Assembly: GCF_018736145.1 (NCBI RefSeq)
Contig: NZ_CP059997.1
Location: 8,245,501-8,309,500, forward strand
Length of the DNA: 64,000 nt
Source of the DNA: Amycolatopsis sp. CA-230715
GTDB taxonomy: Bacteria > Actinomycetota > Actinomycetes > Mycobacteriales > Pseudonocardiaceae
Direction of reading: 5' to 3'
Part shown: positions 41,234-49,912 of the stretch, one piece after another
Numbering within the stretch: position 1 is the stretch's first letter
How the letters are laid out: every line of letters starts with the position of its first letter
Program-made: the position numbers and the translations under genes
Notes under the pieces: generated by a model
What the model saw: the letters and a program-made list of their open reading frames with translations, nothing else
What the model was told of the DNA's origin: nothing
Database searches by the model: none

Positions 41234-41668
41234 TCAGGCCGTGACGATCTGGGTGTTCTCGATCTTCACGGGCAGCTTCGGCAGCGGCTCCTTCGCGGGG
41301 CCCTGCTTGACGTCGCCGGTGCGCGCGTCGAACACCGAGCCGTGGCACGGGCACTTCAGCTCGCTGCCGCTCGGCGCGACCTTGCAGCCCTGGTGCGTGC
41401 ACACGGCGCTGAAGCAGGCGACCGTGGATTCGGTCGGCCTCGACACGATGGCGTCCTTGCCGTCCGGGGTGGTCACGGCTTTCGCCTGACCGACAGGGAC
41501 ATCGGCGAGCGCGGCGAGCGGCTTCCCCGGCGCGGCCGGGGGAGCGGGCGGGCCCGCGGCCGGCTGGCTGGACCCGCCCGCGCCACAGGCGGTCAACGCG
41601 GCGGCACCGACGGTCGCGGCGGCTCCCGTGGTGAGGACGGTGCGGCGGGTGTGGGTTTCGGCAGTCAT
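41234..41668 (-). CDS. Rieske [2Fe-2S] lipoprotein with Tat signal
   Basis: 144 residues. The N-terminus has twin arginines (THTRRTVLTTGAAATVG) and a lipobox ending ALTACG (Cys28), so the folded protein is probably exported by Tat and lipidated. The Rieske cluster ligands are in CTHQGC and CPCHGS, with the Pro loop at the end (GPAKEPLPKLPVK). It is a small electron-transfer protein on the outer face of the membrane; its partner is not evident. Similar lipoproteins are common in actinobacteria. Divergent from the small membrane protein gene at 41783. Confidence 0.92.
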   Translation of the reverse strand: MTAETHTRRTVLTTGAAATVGAAALTACGAGGSSQPAAGPPAPPAAPGKPLAALADVPVGQAKAVTTPDGKDAIVSRPTESTVACFSAVCTHQGCKVAPSGSELKCPCHGSVFDARTGDVKQGPAKEPLPKLPVKIENTQIVTA

Positions 41669-41782
41669 GCCCCTGGTTACGAAATACCTGCGGGATCGGT
41701 TCAATTCCCGCCGGAATTGAACCGATCGGGCCGCTTCGGCGTATACCCGGCGTAGGGCTTTCCGCGAGCGGGGAGGTGCGCC

Positions 41783-42166
41783 ATGACCGGGTGGACGGTG
41801 CGGGTGCTGGTGGTCGCCGGGCTGCTCGGCTCGGCGTGGGTGCACTGGGACCTGTGGCGCGACGGGTTCTCCGACCTCGACGTGATCGGGCCGCTGTTCC
41901 TGGTCAACGTCGTCGCCGGGGTGGTGCTCGCGGGCGCGGTCCTGCTGTGGCGGCACTGGCTGCCCGCGCTGGGCGCGCTCGGGTTCGGCGCCGCCACCCT
42001 CGGCGCTTACCTGCTTTCGCTGACCGTCGGCCTGTTCGGCGTGCACGAGCAGTTCGCGAGCCAAGCCGAGGTGTGGGGCGTGGTGACCGAGGCGGTGTGC
42101 GTCCTCGGCGGCGCGGTGCTGCTGCTGCCGCGGTTCCGCGAGCCCTCGGGCGGGCAGCAGGTGTGA
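41783..42166 (+). CDS. Four-helix membrane protein upstream of ECF sigma factor
   Basis: 127 residues from ATG 41783 behind GGGAGG. About four membrane helices (VRVLVVAGLLGSAWVHW; GPLFLVNVVAGVVLAGAVLLW; WLPALGALGFGAATLGAYLL; VVTEAVCVLGGAVLLL). No named family is recognised. It overlaps the sigma factor gene by 4 bp and is probably co-expressed with it, possibly as an envelope component or target of the sigma/anti-sigma pair. Confidence 0.7.
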   Translation: MTGWTVRVLVVAGLLGSAWVHWDLWRDGFSDLDVIGPLFLVNVVAGVVLAGAVLLWRHWLPALGALGFGAATLGAYLLSLTVGLFGVHEQFASQAEVWGVVTEAVCVLGGAVLLLPRFREPSGGQQV

Positions 42167-42675
42167 AGGAAGCCGCCGAGGACCGCTTGATGCGAGCGCT
42201 GCACGACGAGCACGCGCCCGCGCTGTGGTCCTTCGTGCTCCGGCTGACCTCGGGCGACCGGGCGCGCGCGGAGGACGTGGTGCAGGAAACGCTGCTGCGG
42301 GCGTGGCGGAGCAGGCAGGTGCTCGGCCAGCCGAGGGAAGCGGCGCGGGCGTGGCTGTTCACCGTGGCCAGGCGGATCGTGATCGACGGCTGGCGTTCGG
42401 CGGCGCACCGCGCCGAGGTGAGCACCGACCTGCCGCCCGAGGTCGCGCTGCCCGACGGCACCGAGCGCGCGTTGCAGGGGTGGCTCGTTTCGGAGGCGCT
42501 CGCGGAGCTGACCGAGCACCACCGCGAAGTGCTGGTGCTCTGCTACTTCCAGGGCTACTCGGTCGCGGACGCGGCGCGCCAGCTCGGGATCGCGGCGGGC
42601 ACCGTCAAATCGCGCACGCACTACGCGCTGCGCGCGCTGAAGCTGGCGCTGGAGGAGAAGGGGGTGACGCAATGA
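42163..42675 (+). CDS. ECF (group 4) RNA polymerase sigma factor
   Basis: 170 residues from GTG 42163. Region 2 contains RAEDVVQETLLRAWRSR and WLFTVARRIVIDGWRSA; region 4 contains LTEHHREVLVLCYFQGYSVA and TVKSRTHYALRALK. These resemble the SigK/SigL type of actinobacterial ECF factors. It overlaps the anti-sigma gene by 4 bp, the usual arrangement that fixes their ratio. No autoregulated promoter was identified by eye. Confidence 0.93.
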   Translation: MKEAAEDRLMRALHDEHAPALWSFVLRLTSGDRARAEDVVQETLLRAWRSRQVLGQPREAARAWLFTVARRIVIDGWRSAAHRAEVSTDLPPEVALPDGTERALQGWLVSEALAELTEHHREVLVLCYFQGYSVADAARQLGIAAGTVKSRTHYALRALKLALEEKGVTQ

Positions 42676-43313
42676 TCCCGAACGACCAGGCCCCGGAGGC
42701 CGATCCGTTCGCCACCTTCGACGCGGCCTATGTGCTCGGTGCACTGTCCCCAGAGGACAGAGCCGAGTTCGAACAGCACCTCCGAGGATGCCCGCGATGC
42801 GCGCGTGCTGTGCAGGAGATCGCCGGGTTGCCGGGACTGCTTTCCCAGGTGGGTCCCGATTTCGTGGTCGAGGAACCGCCTTCGACGTTGCTGCCGGGGC
42901 TCGCGGCGGCGACGCGCCGTCGCCGCCGCCGGGCGCGGTTCGCCTTCGCCACAACCGGGATCGCCGCCGTCGCCGCCTGCCTCGCTCTCGTGCTGGTCCT
43001 CGTCCTTCCCGGACAGGCGGGCACCGCGATGACCCCGCTCGGCGAATACCCGGTGCAGGCCGAAGCCCGCGTCTCGGACACCCCGGACGGCGCGCGCGTC
43101 GACATGTCGTGCAGCTACCGAGGCGGCCGCGTCGGCGACTACGTCCTCGTCGCGGTCGGGCGAGGCGGGCAGGACCAGCAACTGGCGACGTGGCGAGTGG
43201 CCACAGAGGACACCGCCCGCATCTCGGTGGGAACCGCGCTGCACCGCGCGGACATCGCCGCGCTGGAGATCAGAACACCGGGCGGAGACCCCTTGCTGCG
43301 CTGGAATCCTTAG
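42672..43313 (+). CDS. Anti-sigma factor with zinc-finger (ZAS-type) domain
   Basis: 213 residues. The cytoplasmic N-terminal domain holds HLRGCPRC (His36, Cys40, Cys43), the HxxxCxxC of zinc-binding anti-sigma domains. One membrane helix (about residues 91-112, TGIAAVAACLALVLVLVLPG) is followed by an extracytoplasmic domain of the RskA/SigK anti-sigma type. It sequesters the adjacent ECF factor until an envelope signal. Thiol-based zinc control is possible. Confidence 0.9.
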   Translation: MIPNDQAPEADPFATFDAAYVLGALSPEDRAEFEQHLRGCPRCARAVQEIAGLPGLLSQVGPDFVVEEPPSTLLPGLAAATRRRRRRARFAFATTGIAAVAACLALVLVLVLPGQAGTAMTPLGEYPVQAEARVSDTPDGARVDMSCSYRGGRVGDYVLVAVGRGGQDQQLATWRVATEDTARISVGTALHRADIAALEIRTPGGDPLLRWNP

Positions 43314-43331
43314 CGGGCGAGGCTTGCGGCC

Positions 43332-43435
43332 CCCGAAGCCACCTTCAGGGAACTGAGCGCCGCGACCTCGGCCCTCGCAGAAGCCCTGCCACCACATCAG
43401 AAATCCCCGTCTTGCCCCGAAGGTGACCATCGGGG
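43332..43435. repeat. CCCCGAAGG-type palindromes after the anti-sigma gene
   Basis: A degenerate copy at 43332-43351 (CCCCGAAGCCACCTTCAGGG) begins 19 bp after the anti-sigma stop and may terminate transcription. A fuller copy is at 43415-43435 with one broken pair. The gene-free interval 43314-43708 is otherwise featureless apart from the composite unit at 43445. Confidence 0.7.
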
Positions 43436-43444
43436 CACCTAGCG

Positions 43445-43530
43445 CCCCGAAGGCCACCTTCGGGGCATGCGCGGCCCTGCCCGCACATCCGCGAGGGCCG
43501 GGAAAGCGGAGTCCACTGTGGCCTTCGGGG
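43445..43530. repeat. Composite REPIN-like element, copy C (decayed)
   Basis: A full left palindrome (43445-43465), then GCATGCGCGGCCC and CGAGGGCCGGGAAAGCGG as in copies A and B. The right half keeps only the GTGGCCTTCGGGG arm; its left arm is replaced by GGAGTCCACT. It is 86 bp instead of 95. Confidence 0.65.
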
Positions 43531-43708
43531 CATGCGCTTCCCGGCCACGAAAGGAGCGGGCGTGGCCGAGCGGAAGCCACCGCGGAAGTGTTGCGGCGCT
43601 GGCACATCTAGCCCGATCGGGTGGTGTGCGCGTCGATTCCGTACGAAAGGTCGAGGTCGTACGGCCACTTTCTTGCCGGTGCGCGCGGGGCGGGCAAACC
43701 TGGGCCAC

Positions 43709-44353
43709 GTGGAGGGGATCATCGTTCTCGCGTTCGCCGTCGCCGGTGCCGGTATCGGGCTGGGCACCGCGCTGCTGCTGGCGCGCGCCGGTTTCCCGCC
43801 GTCGCGCCTGTGGTGCGTGGTGGGCACGGCCGTGTCTTGCGGGTTCGTGGCGTGGCGCTGGGCCTCCGGCGGCTGGCCGTGGTGGTGGCTGCCCACCGGG
43901 TGCGTGGTGGCGGTGCTCGCCGTGCCGCTGGTCGTCACGGACCTTCGCGTCCGCCGCCTGCCGGACGTCCTGACGCTGCCCGCGTACCCGCTGGCCGCGG
44001 TGGCGCTCGGGCTCGCCGCCGCGTTCGGTCCCGGCGCGGGACTGGCGGTGCGCGCGACCGTCGGCGCGGTCGTGTTCGGTGGCGCTCATTTCGCGATCAG
44101 GGCGTGGTCTCCTGGTTCGCTCGGCGCGGGTGACGTGAAGCTCTCCGGCGCGCTGGGCGCGGTGCTCGGCGCGGCGGGCTGGGCGGCGCTGCCGGTGGCG
44201 GCCGTGCTCGCCGCGTTCGCTACCGCGATGCTGGCCGCCGGGGCGGCGCTGTGCCGGTGGCGCGGCTGGCGCGACGGCGTTCCGCACGGCCCCGGTCTCG
44301 TCGCGGCGGTCTGCCTGGTCACCGCCTGGCCCGCGCTGGGCATGGGCACTTGA
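43709..44353 (+). CDS. Prepilin peptidase (A24 family)
   Basis: 214 residues from GTG 43709, set by the first membrane helix (IIVLAFAVAGAGIGLGTALLL). A polytopic protein with the two catalytic Asp of type IV prepilin peptidases, in LVVTDLRVRRLPD and SLGAGDVKLSGALG. The N-terminal methyltransferase-like region of long forms is absent, as in other actinobacteria. It cleaves signal peptides of Tad/type IV-type pilins; no pilin genes are in the window. The position next to the shikimate genes is conserved in actinobacteria. Confidence 0.88.
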   Translation: MEGIIVLAFAVAGAGIGLGTALLLARAGFPPSRLWCVVGTAVSCGFVAWRWASGGWPWWWLPTGCVVAVLAVPLVVTDLRVRRLPDVLTLPAYPLAAVALGLAAAFGPGAGLAVRATVGAVVFGGAHFAIRAWSPGSLGAGDVKLSGALGAVLGAAGWAALPVAAVLAAFATAMLAAGAALCRWRGWRDGVPHGPGLVAAVCLVTAWPALGMGT

Positions 44354-44386
44354 ACTCCGGAGGTGGTGCCATGACAGGATCGTACG

Positions 44387-45574
44387 GTGTTGCGCTGGAT
44401 AACCGCTGGTGAGTCGCACGGGCCCGCGTTGGTCGCCGTGCTGGAGGGCATGGTGGCCGGGGTCGAGGTCACCACCGCCGACGTGAGCGAGCAGCTCGGA
44501 CGCCGCAGGCTCGGCTTCGGCCGCAGCCCGCGCATGGGCTTCGAGACCGACCAGCTGGAGTTCCTCGGCGGGTTGCGGCACGGCCTGACCCAGGGCGGGC
44601 CGGTGGCGATCCAGATCGAGAACGCCGAGTGGCCCAAGTGGGAGAAGGTCATGGCGGCCGATCCGGTGGATCCGGCCGAGCTGGACGGTCTCGCCAGGAA
44701 CGAGCCGCTGACCCGGCCGCGGCCGGGCCACGCGGACCTGCCCGGCATGCAGAAGTACGGCTTCGACGAGGCACGCCCCGTCCTCGAGCGGGCGAGCGCC
44801 CGCGAGACGGCGTCGCGGACCGCGCTCGGCACCGTGGCACGCGCCTATCTCCGGCAGCTCCTCGGGATCGAGGTGCTGAGCCACGTCGTTTCGATCGGCG
44901 GCGCGCAGGCGCCGGAAGGCCCGCTCCCGCAGGCCTCCGATCTCGCGGACATCGACGAGAGCCCGGTGCGCGCCTTCGGCAAGGAGGGCACCGACGCGAT
45001 GGTCGCCGAGGTCGACGCCGTGCGGAAGGCGGGTGACACCGTCGGCGGCGTGATCGAGGTGATCGCCTACGGGCTCCCGCCCGGTCTCGGCTCGCACGTC
45101 CACTGGGACCGCAGGCTCGACGCGAGGCTCGCCGGCGCGCTGATGGGTGTGCAGGCGATGAAGGGGGTCGAGGTCGGCGACGGCTTCACCACCGCGACCC
45201 GCTGGGGCAGCAAGGCGCACGACGAGATCGACCGCGGCACCGGCCCGGTCGGCGTCACCCGGCGGTCCAACCGCGCCGGCGGCCTCGAAGGCGGCATCAC
45301 CAACGGCGAGCCGCTGCGCGTGCGCGTTGCCATGAAGCCGATTTCGACCGTCCCCAAAGCACTGTCCACAGTAGACGTCGCGACCGGTGAGCCCGCGGTC
45401 GCGATCCACCAGCGCTCCGACGTCTGCGCGGTGCCGAGGGCCGGTGTCGTGCTCGAATCGGTGGTCGCGCTCGTGCTCGCGGACGCGGCGCTGGAGAAGT
45501 TCGGCGGTGACTCGCTCGCCGAAAGCAAGCGCAACGCGGACGCCTACCTGAAGGCGCTCGAGGAGCGGTGGTGA
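44387..45574 (+). CDS. aroC: Chorismate synthase
   Basis: 395 residues from GTG 44387 (MLRWITAGESHGPALV). The three signature regions are visible: GESHGPAL, the RPGHADLPG site and GRASARET-type motif as RASARETASR, then IHQRSDVCAVPRAGVVLE at the C-terminus. It converts EPSP to chorismate with reduced FMN. First gene of an aroC-aroK-aroB-aroQ operon; it overlaps aroK by 4 bp. Confidence 0.97.
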   Translation: MLRWITAGESHGPALVAVLEGMVAGVEVTTADVSEQLGRRRLGFGRSPRMGFETDQLEFLGGLRHGLTQGGPVAIQIENAEWPKWEKVMAADPVDPAELDGLARNEPLTRPRPGHADLPGMQKYGFDEARPVLERASARETASRTALGTVARAYLRQLLGIEVLSHVVSIGGAQAPEGPLPQASDLADIDESPVRAFGKEGTDAMVAEVDAVRKAGDTVGGVIEVIAYGLPPGLGSHVHWDRRLDARLAGALMGVQAMKGVEVGDGFTTATRWGSKAHDEIDRGTGPVGVTRRSNRAGGLEGGITNGEPLRVRVAMKPISTVPKALSTVDVATGEPAVAIHQRSDVCAVPRAGVVLESVVALVLADAALEKFGGDSLAESKRNADAYLKALEERW

Positions 45575-46080
45575 GTCCCCGCGCGGTCGTCGTCGGGCCG
45601 CCCGGTTCCGGTAAGAGCACGGTGGGCCCGCTGCTCGCCGAGCACCTCGGCGTCGGTTTCCGCGACGCGGACGACGACGTCGTCGCCGCGGAGGGCCGCA
45701 GCATCTCGGACATCTTCACCACCGACGGCGAAGCCGTCTTCCGCGCGATCGAGGAGCGGTCGATCGCCGCGGCGCTCACCGAGCACGACGGCGTGCTTTC
45801 GCTCGGCGGCGGCGCGGTGCTGTCCGAGGCGACGCGCGCGCGGCTGCGCGGGCACGTCGTGGTCTTCCTCAACGTCGGCATGGCGGTCGGCGTGCAGCGC
45901 GTCGGCCTGTCCACCGCGCGGCCGCTGCTCGCCGGGGTGAACCCGCGCGCCACCTACAAGGAACTGCTCGACGCCAGGTTGCCGGTGTACCGGGAGGTGG
46001 CCACGATCGAGGTGGCCACCGACCAGCGCACGCCGGACGAGGTGGTGGCCGCGGTCGCCGCCGAACTGGCCGCGCACTGA
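45571..46080 (+). CDS. aroK: Shikimate kinase
   Basis: 169 residues from GTG 45571 (GTG 45568 is one codon earlier). Walker A is GPPGSGKSTVG; the shikimate-binding DADDDVVAAEG, SLGGGAVL and RPLLAGVNPRATYKEL regions follow. It phosphorylates shikimate with ATP. Lies between aroC and aroB, with 26 bp before the aroB start. Confidence 0.96.
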   Translation: MSPRAVVVGPPGSGKSTVGPLLAEHLGVGFRDADDDVVAAEGRSISDIFTTDGEAVFRAIEERSIAAALTEHDGVLSLGGGAVLSEATRARLRGHVVVFLNVGMAVGVQRVGLSTARPLLAGVNPRATYKELLDARLPVYREVATIEVATDQRTPDEVVAAVAAELAAH

Positions 46081-46106
46081 CCCACTATTCGTTTTAAGGA
46101 GCGCAG

Positions 46107-47213
46107 TTGACCGAGCCGGTGCGGATGAAGGTGAACACCGCGAAGCCGTACGACGTGGTGATCGGACGCGGCCTGCTCGGTGACCTCACCGAGACGCTGC
46201 GCGACGCGTCGAAGGTCGCGCTGATCCACCCGCCGACGCTCACCACCACCGCGGAAGCGATCCGCGACGAGCTGGAAAAGGCGGGGCTCGACGCGCACCG
46301 CGTGGAAATCCCCGACGCCGAGGACGGCAAGGCGCTCACCGTGGCCAGCTTCTGCTGGGAGGTGCTCGGCCGGATCGGGCTCGACCGCCAGGGCGTGGTG
46401 GTCGGCCTCGGCGGCGGCGCGGTGACCGATCTCGCCGGGTTCGTCGCGGCGACCTGGATGCGCGGCGTCAAACTGGTCAACGTGCCAACGACGCTGCTCG
46501 GCATGGTGGACGCCGCGGTCGGCGGCAAGACCGGGATCAACACCGAAGCGGGCAAGAACCTCGTCGGCGTCTTCCACGAGCCGTCCTCGGTGCTCGTCGA
46601 CCTGGCGACGCTGGAAACGTTGCCGCCCAACGAACTCGTCGCCGGGATGGCCGAGGTCGTCAAGACCGGGTTCATCGCCGACCCGGTGATCCTCGACCTC
46701 GTCGAGCGGGACGCGGCGGCCGCCGTGGACGCCACCGGTGACGTGCTCGGCGAGCTGGTGCGCCGGTCGATCCAGGTCAAGGCCGACGTGGTCGCGGCGG
46801 ATCTGCGCGAGTCGAACCTGCGCGAGATCCTCAACTACGGGCACACCCTCGGCCACGCGATCGAACGCCGCGAGCGCTACCGCTGGCGCCACGGCGCGGC
46901 GGTCAGCGTCGGGCTGGTGTTCGCCGCCGAGCTGGCGCGGCTGGCGGGCCGCCTCGACGACGCGACGGCCGAACGCCACCGCGCGGTGCTCACCCAGCTC
47001 GGCCTGCCGACCAGCTACGAGGCCGACGCGCTGCCCCAGCTGCTGGAGACCATGAAGGGCGACAAGAAGACCCGGTCCGGTGTGCTGCGCTTCGTGGTGC
47101 TCGACGGGCTCGCCAAGCCGGGCAGGCTCGAAGGCCCGGACCCGTCGCTGCTGGCGGCCGCGTACTCGGCGGTGGCCGCAGAGCCCACCTCGGGCGGGAG
47201 CGTCCTGCTGTGA
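46107..47213 (+). CDS. aroB: 3-Dehydroquinate synthase
   Basis: 368 residues from a TTG start preceded by AAGGAG at proper spacing. The NAD-binding GVVVGLGGGAVTDLAGF, VPTTLLGMVDAAVGGKTGIN and the zinc-site NYGHTLGHAIE are all present. It cyclises DAHP to 3-dehydroquinate, the first committed ring-forming step. It overlaps aroQ by 4 bp. The rare TTG start may moderate its translation. Confidence 0.97.
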   Translation: MTEPVRMKVNTAKPYDVVIGRGLLGDLTETLRDASKVALIHPPTLTTTAEAIRDELEKAGLDAHRVEIPDAEDGKALTVASFCWEVLGRIGLDRQGVVVGLGGGAVTDLAGFVAATWMRGVKLVNVPTTLLGMVDAAVGGKTGINTEAGKNLVGVFHEPSSVLVDLATLETLPPNELVAGMAEVVKTGFIADPVILDLVERDAAAAVDATGDVLGELVRRSIQVKADVVAADLRESNLREILNYGHTLGHAIERRERYRWRHGAAVSVGLVFAAELARLAGRLDDATAERHRAVLTQLGLPTSYEADALPQLLETMKGDKKTRSGVLRFVVLDGLAKPGRLEGPDPSLLAAAYSAVAAEPTSGGSVLL

Positions 47214-47647
47214 AGGCGTTCGTGTTCAACGGCCCGAACCTCGGCAGGCTCGGCAAGCGGGAGCCGTCGGTGTACGGCTCGACGACGCACGACGATCTGG
47301 TGGACCTGTGCGTGCGGACCGGGCAGGAAGCGGGCTTCGAGGTCGAGGTCCGCCAGACCGATCACGAGGGCGAGCTGGTCGGCTGGCTGCACGAGGCCAC
47401 CGACGGCGGGAACCCGGTGGTGCTCAACGCCGGGGCGTGGACGCACTACTCGATCGCCGTGCGCGACGCGGCGGCCCAGCTCACCGCGCCGCTGATCGAG
47501 CTGCACATCTCGAACGTGCACCGCCGCGAGGAGTTCCGCCACCACAGCGTGCTCTCCGACATCGCCACCGGCGTGGTCGCGGGTCTCGGCGTCGACGGGT
47601 ACCGGCTCGCGCTGCGGTGGCTGGGGGAGAACGCTCGCGAGAAGTGA
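47210..47647 (+). CDS. aroQ: 3-Dehydroquinate dehydratase, type II
   Basis: 145 residues. Type II features: FNGPNLGRLGKREPSVYG at the N-terminus with the catalytic Tyr, VVLNAGAWTHYSIAVRDA, the His in IELHISNVHRREEFR, and HHSVLSDIATGVVAGLG. It forms dodecamers and dehydrates 3-dehydroquinate. The usual LNGPN is FNGPN here, a mild change. Last gene of the aro operon; 246 bp without a gene follow. Confidence 0.96.
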   Translation: MKAFVFNGPNLGRLGKREPSVYGSTTHDDLVDLCVRTGQEAGFEVEVRQTDHEGELVGWLHEATDGGNPVVLNAGAWTHYSIAVRDAAAQLTAPLIELHISNVHRREEFRHHSVLSDIATGVVAGLGVDGYRLALRWLGENAREK

Positions 47648-47893
47648 GCGCCAGTCCACTGTGGCTGGTCGGAACCCGTTCCACCGCTTCGGTTTCTGGG
47701 ATCGTCGGCAATGGAGTCCACTATGGACATAGGTGAGACCTCGTGCTGGTGTGCGGCTACCCGGCGCCGATGTGACGGTGACGCGCAGTGACGTTCAGCA
47801 TGCCTGTCACCCGTCAGGGTTAATGCTCACTACACTGAGCCGCGGCCCGTCGCACGGCGGGACGGTGGGCACGGACGGAGGGCACCGGGCACG

Positions 47894-49441
47894 ATGCGCA
47901 CGTTCCGCCAACGCCGCGCGCGGCTGCTCGCCGTCACCGCGGGCGCACTGCTCGGCGCCACCGCGCTGACGGGCTGCACCGACTCGGGGGAGCCGCGCGC
48001 CGAAGCAGCCGGAACGAGCCCGGGTAGTGGCGGGGGCCTTGGTGGCAGCGCGGAAACCTCGAAGCCGCGGCCGCCTCGCCAGCACGACGTCCCGCTCGGT
48101 GCGGACGCCGGACGAGGCGGTGGCGCGGTGGTCGCGGCCGGTGGCCCTGGCGCCCCGTACAACTACGGCCCGTCGGTGATGGCAGACGGCGCGACGACCC
48201 GTATGTGGTGGTGCAGCCAGTACCCGGCCGCCCTGCCTGCGGGCGACGACATCCTTTACGGAGAGTCACCAAAGGTAGACGGCCCGTTCACCGCGCCGGG
48301 TGGTGGCGCGCCGGTGGCCGTGCTGTCCGGGAACCCCGGCCAGTTCGACGGCATGCACACCTGCGACCCGTCCGTGCTCAGGGTCGACGGCACCTACTAC
48401 CTCTACTACACCGGCGCCGCGGGCGACCACGCGCTGGGGAACTCGATCGGGTTCGCGACGAGCACTGACGGGCGCACCTGGACGCGGGCGAACGGGGGCA
48501 AGCCGATCCTGAACCCCGCGCACGACCTGCACCGCGACAACGCCTACGGCGCCGGACAGCCCTCGGTGGTGTACCTCGGCGGCTGGTTCTACCTGATGTT
48601 CACCGACACCACGGGGCGTGCGGCCGGCTGGAACGGCGCGGGCCAGTTCCTGCTTCGGTCGAAGGATCCCGCGTTCGCGACCGGCGTGGAAGCGTTGGGC
48701 GACAAGGGTTTCGCGGCCACGGCGACGACATCGGCGCCGCGCGCCAAATCGCTCGTCGACGCGTTCAGCGCGGACCTGATGTGGGTCGAGGCGCTCGACG
48801 CGTTCGTCATCGCGCACGAGACCAGCGGCGGCACCACCCTGACCTTCTGGGACCGCGACTTCGCGGCGAACCCGTTCCGCCCGGTGACCGTCCCCGGCGC
48901 CTGGCAGGAGGGACCCGGCCTGGTCCGCACACCGGACGGTCACGCGCCGCTGTCGCAGACCGATCCGTGCGGCAGGGTGCCGTTCGACGTGGTCCGCGCG
49001 ACCGTGATCGGCGGGGCGAACGCGCCGACGGACCTGCGGCACTTCGGCATCGACGTGCGCGACGTGCGCGCGTGCACCGATCCCGGCCGCACGCTCGCCG
49101 TGCTGGACGGGTTCGCGATGCCCTCGCCCGATCGCACGATGGACCTGGTCGTCGCGGGACGGGTGCTCCGGGTCGACCGCCGTTCGGTCGTCGAGCAGCT
49201 GGCGACCACGCTGGCTCCGCGGCGCCTTCCCGTGCTCGACGGCCTGCCGGTGGCCACGCGGCTGAGCGGCCAGGCGCCCGCGGTCAGGACGCCGGACGGG
49301 AAGACCGGGTTCGTGCTCGCCGACGGCACCCTGTGGCGGGTCCGCCCCGGCTCGGTCGCCGAGGCCAACGACTCGCCGGTGGAAACGGTCACCGAACAGC
49401 GGTGGCGGTCCTACCCGGCCGGTGCTTCGCTCGGCCGCTGA
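47894..49441 (+). CDS. Lipoprotein with GH43-like beta-propeller
   Basis: 515 residues. The lipoprotein signal (LLAVTAGALLGATALTGC) places the lipobox Cys at 28, followed by a Gly/Pro-rich linker. The domain has repeated strands such as PYNYGPSVMADGATTRMWWC, CDPSVLRVDGTYYLYYTG, GQPSVVYLGGWFYLMFTD and DLMWVEALDAFVIAHE, the pattern of five-bladed propellers of GH43/GH62/GH117-type glycosidases. Acidic residues fall at the start of blades, but a catalytic set cannot be confirmed. It may bind or cleave polysaccharide at the cell surface. Its stop abuts that of the convergent membrane gene. Confidence 0.65.
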   Translation: MRTFRQRRARLLAVTAGALLGATALTGCTDSGEPRAEAAGTSPGSGGGLGGSAETSKPRPPRQHDVPLGADAGRGGGAVVAAGGPGAPYNYGPSVMADGATTRMWWCSQYPAALPAGDDILYGESPKVDGPFTAPGGGAPVAVLSGNPGQFDGMHTCDPSVLRVDGTYYLYYTGAAGDHALGNSIGFATSTDGRTWTRANGGKPILNPAHDLHRDNAYGAGQPSVVYLGGWFYLMFTDTTGRAAGWNGAGQFLLRSKDPAFATGVEALGDKGFAATATTSAPRAKSLVDAFSADLMWVEALDAFVIAHETSGGTTLTFWDRDFAANPFRPVTVPGAWQEGPGLVRTPDGHAPLSQTDPCGRVPFDVVRATVIGGANAPTDLRHFGIDVRDVRACTDPGRTLAVLDGFAMPSPDRTMDLVVAGRVLRVDRRSVVEQLATTLAPRRLPVLDGLPVATRLSGQAPAVRTPDGKTGFVLADGTLWRVRPGSVAEANDSPVETVTEQRWRSYPAGASLGR

Positions 49442-49885
49442 TCAGGCCGCGGCCTTCGGCCCCGGCGACGGTTTCGGGCGTTCCGGCTCGTCGGCCGCCT
49501 TGCCGATCCGGCCGCCGACGAAGAGGCCGAGCCCGGCCGGGACGAGCACCAGCAGCGCGGTGAACGCGAACGTGCCGAGGAACTCGTCGAAGAAGGTGCC
49601 GATCCCGGTCTGGTCCACGAACACGGCCCTGCCGATGGTGGACAGGATCGGCGCGACGACACCCGCGACCAGCGCGCCGATGAACCACGCGCGGCCGAGG
49701 TCGCGGTGCCGCAACCAGCCGTCGAGCGCGCTCCACAGCGCCGCGGCGCCGACGAGCAGCGCGATCGTGACGACGCGCGTGGTGATCGTGTCGGTCGGCG
49801 AGTTCACGGCGACCTTGGCCAGCAACGTGGCGGCGACGGCATGGAGCAGGCCCATGCCGGTTCCGCGGAGCAACCATGGCGGCAT
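49442..49885 (-). CDS. Four-helix membrane protein (B-4DMT-like)
   Basis: 147 residues from ATG 49885 (MPPWLLRGTGMGLLHA). Four membrane helices and a short basic/Pro-rich tail (PERPKPSPGPKAAA). The start WLLRG..., an interior WSALDGW and the overall plan resemble the B-4DMT transporter-like proteins of Corynebacteriales and Pseudonocardiales, but this is from memory. No function is established. The stop directly abuts that of the lipoprotein gene (TGATCA). Confidence 0.6.
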   Translation of the reverse strand: MPPWLLRGTGMGLLHAVAATLLAKVAVNSPTDTITTRVVTIALLVGAAALWSALDGWLRHRDLGRAWFIGALVAGVVAPILSTIGRAVFVDQTGIGTFFDEFLGTFAFTALLVLVPAGLGLFVGGRIGKAADEPERPKPSPGPKAAA

Positions 49886-49912
49886 CGCCCCACTGTATCC
49901 CCTCGGCGCGTG

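Noticed and set aside
47648..47893. Possible tRNA or small RNA gene in the gap after aroQ
   Set aside because: No cloverleaf-forming segment or terminator hairpin. The gap holds two GTCCACT-type palindromes and a weak -10-like TACACT near 47831 only.
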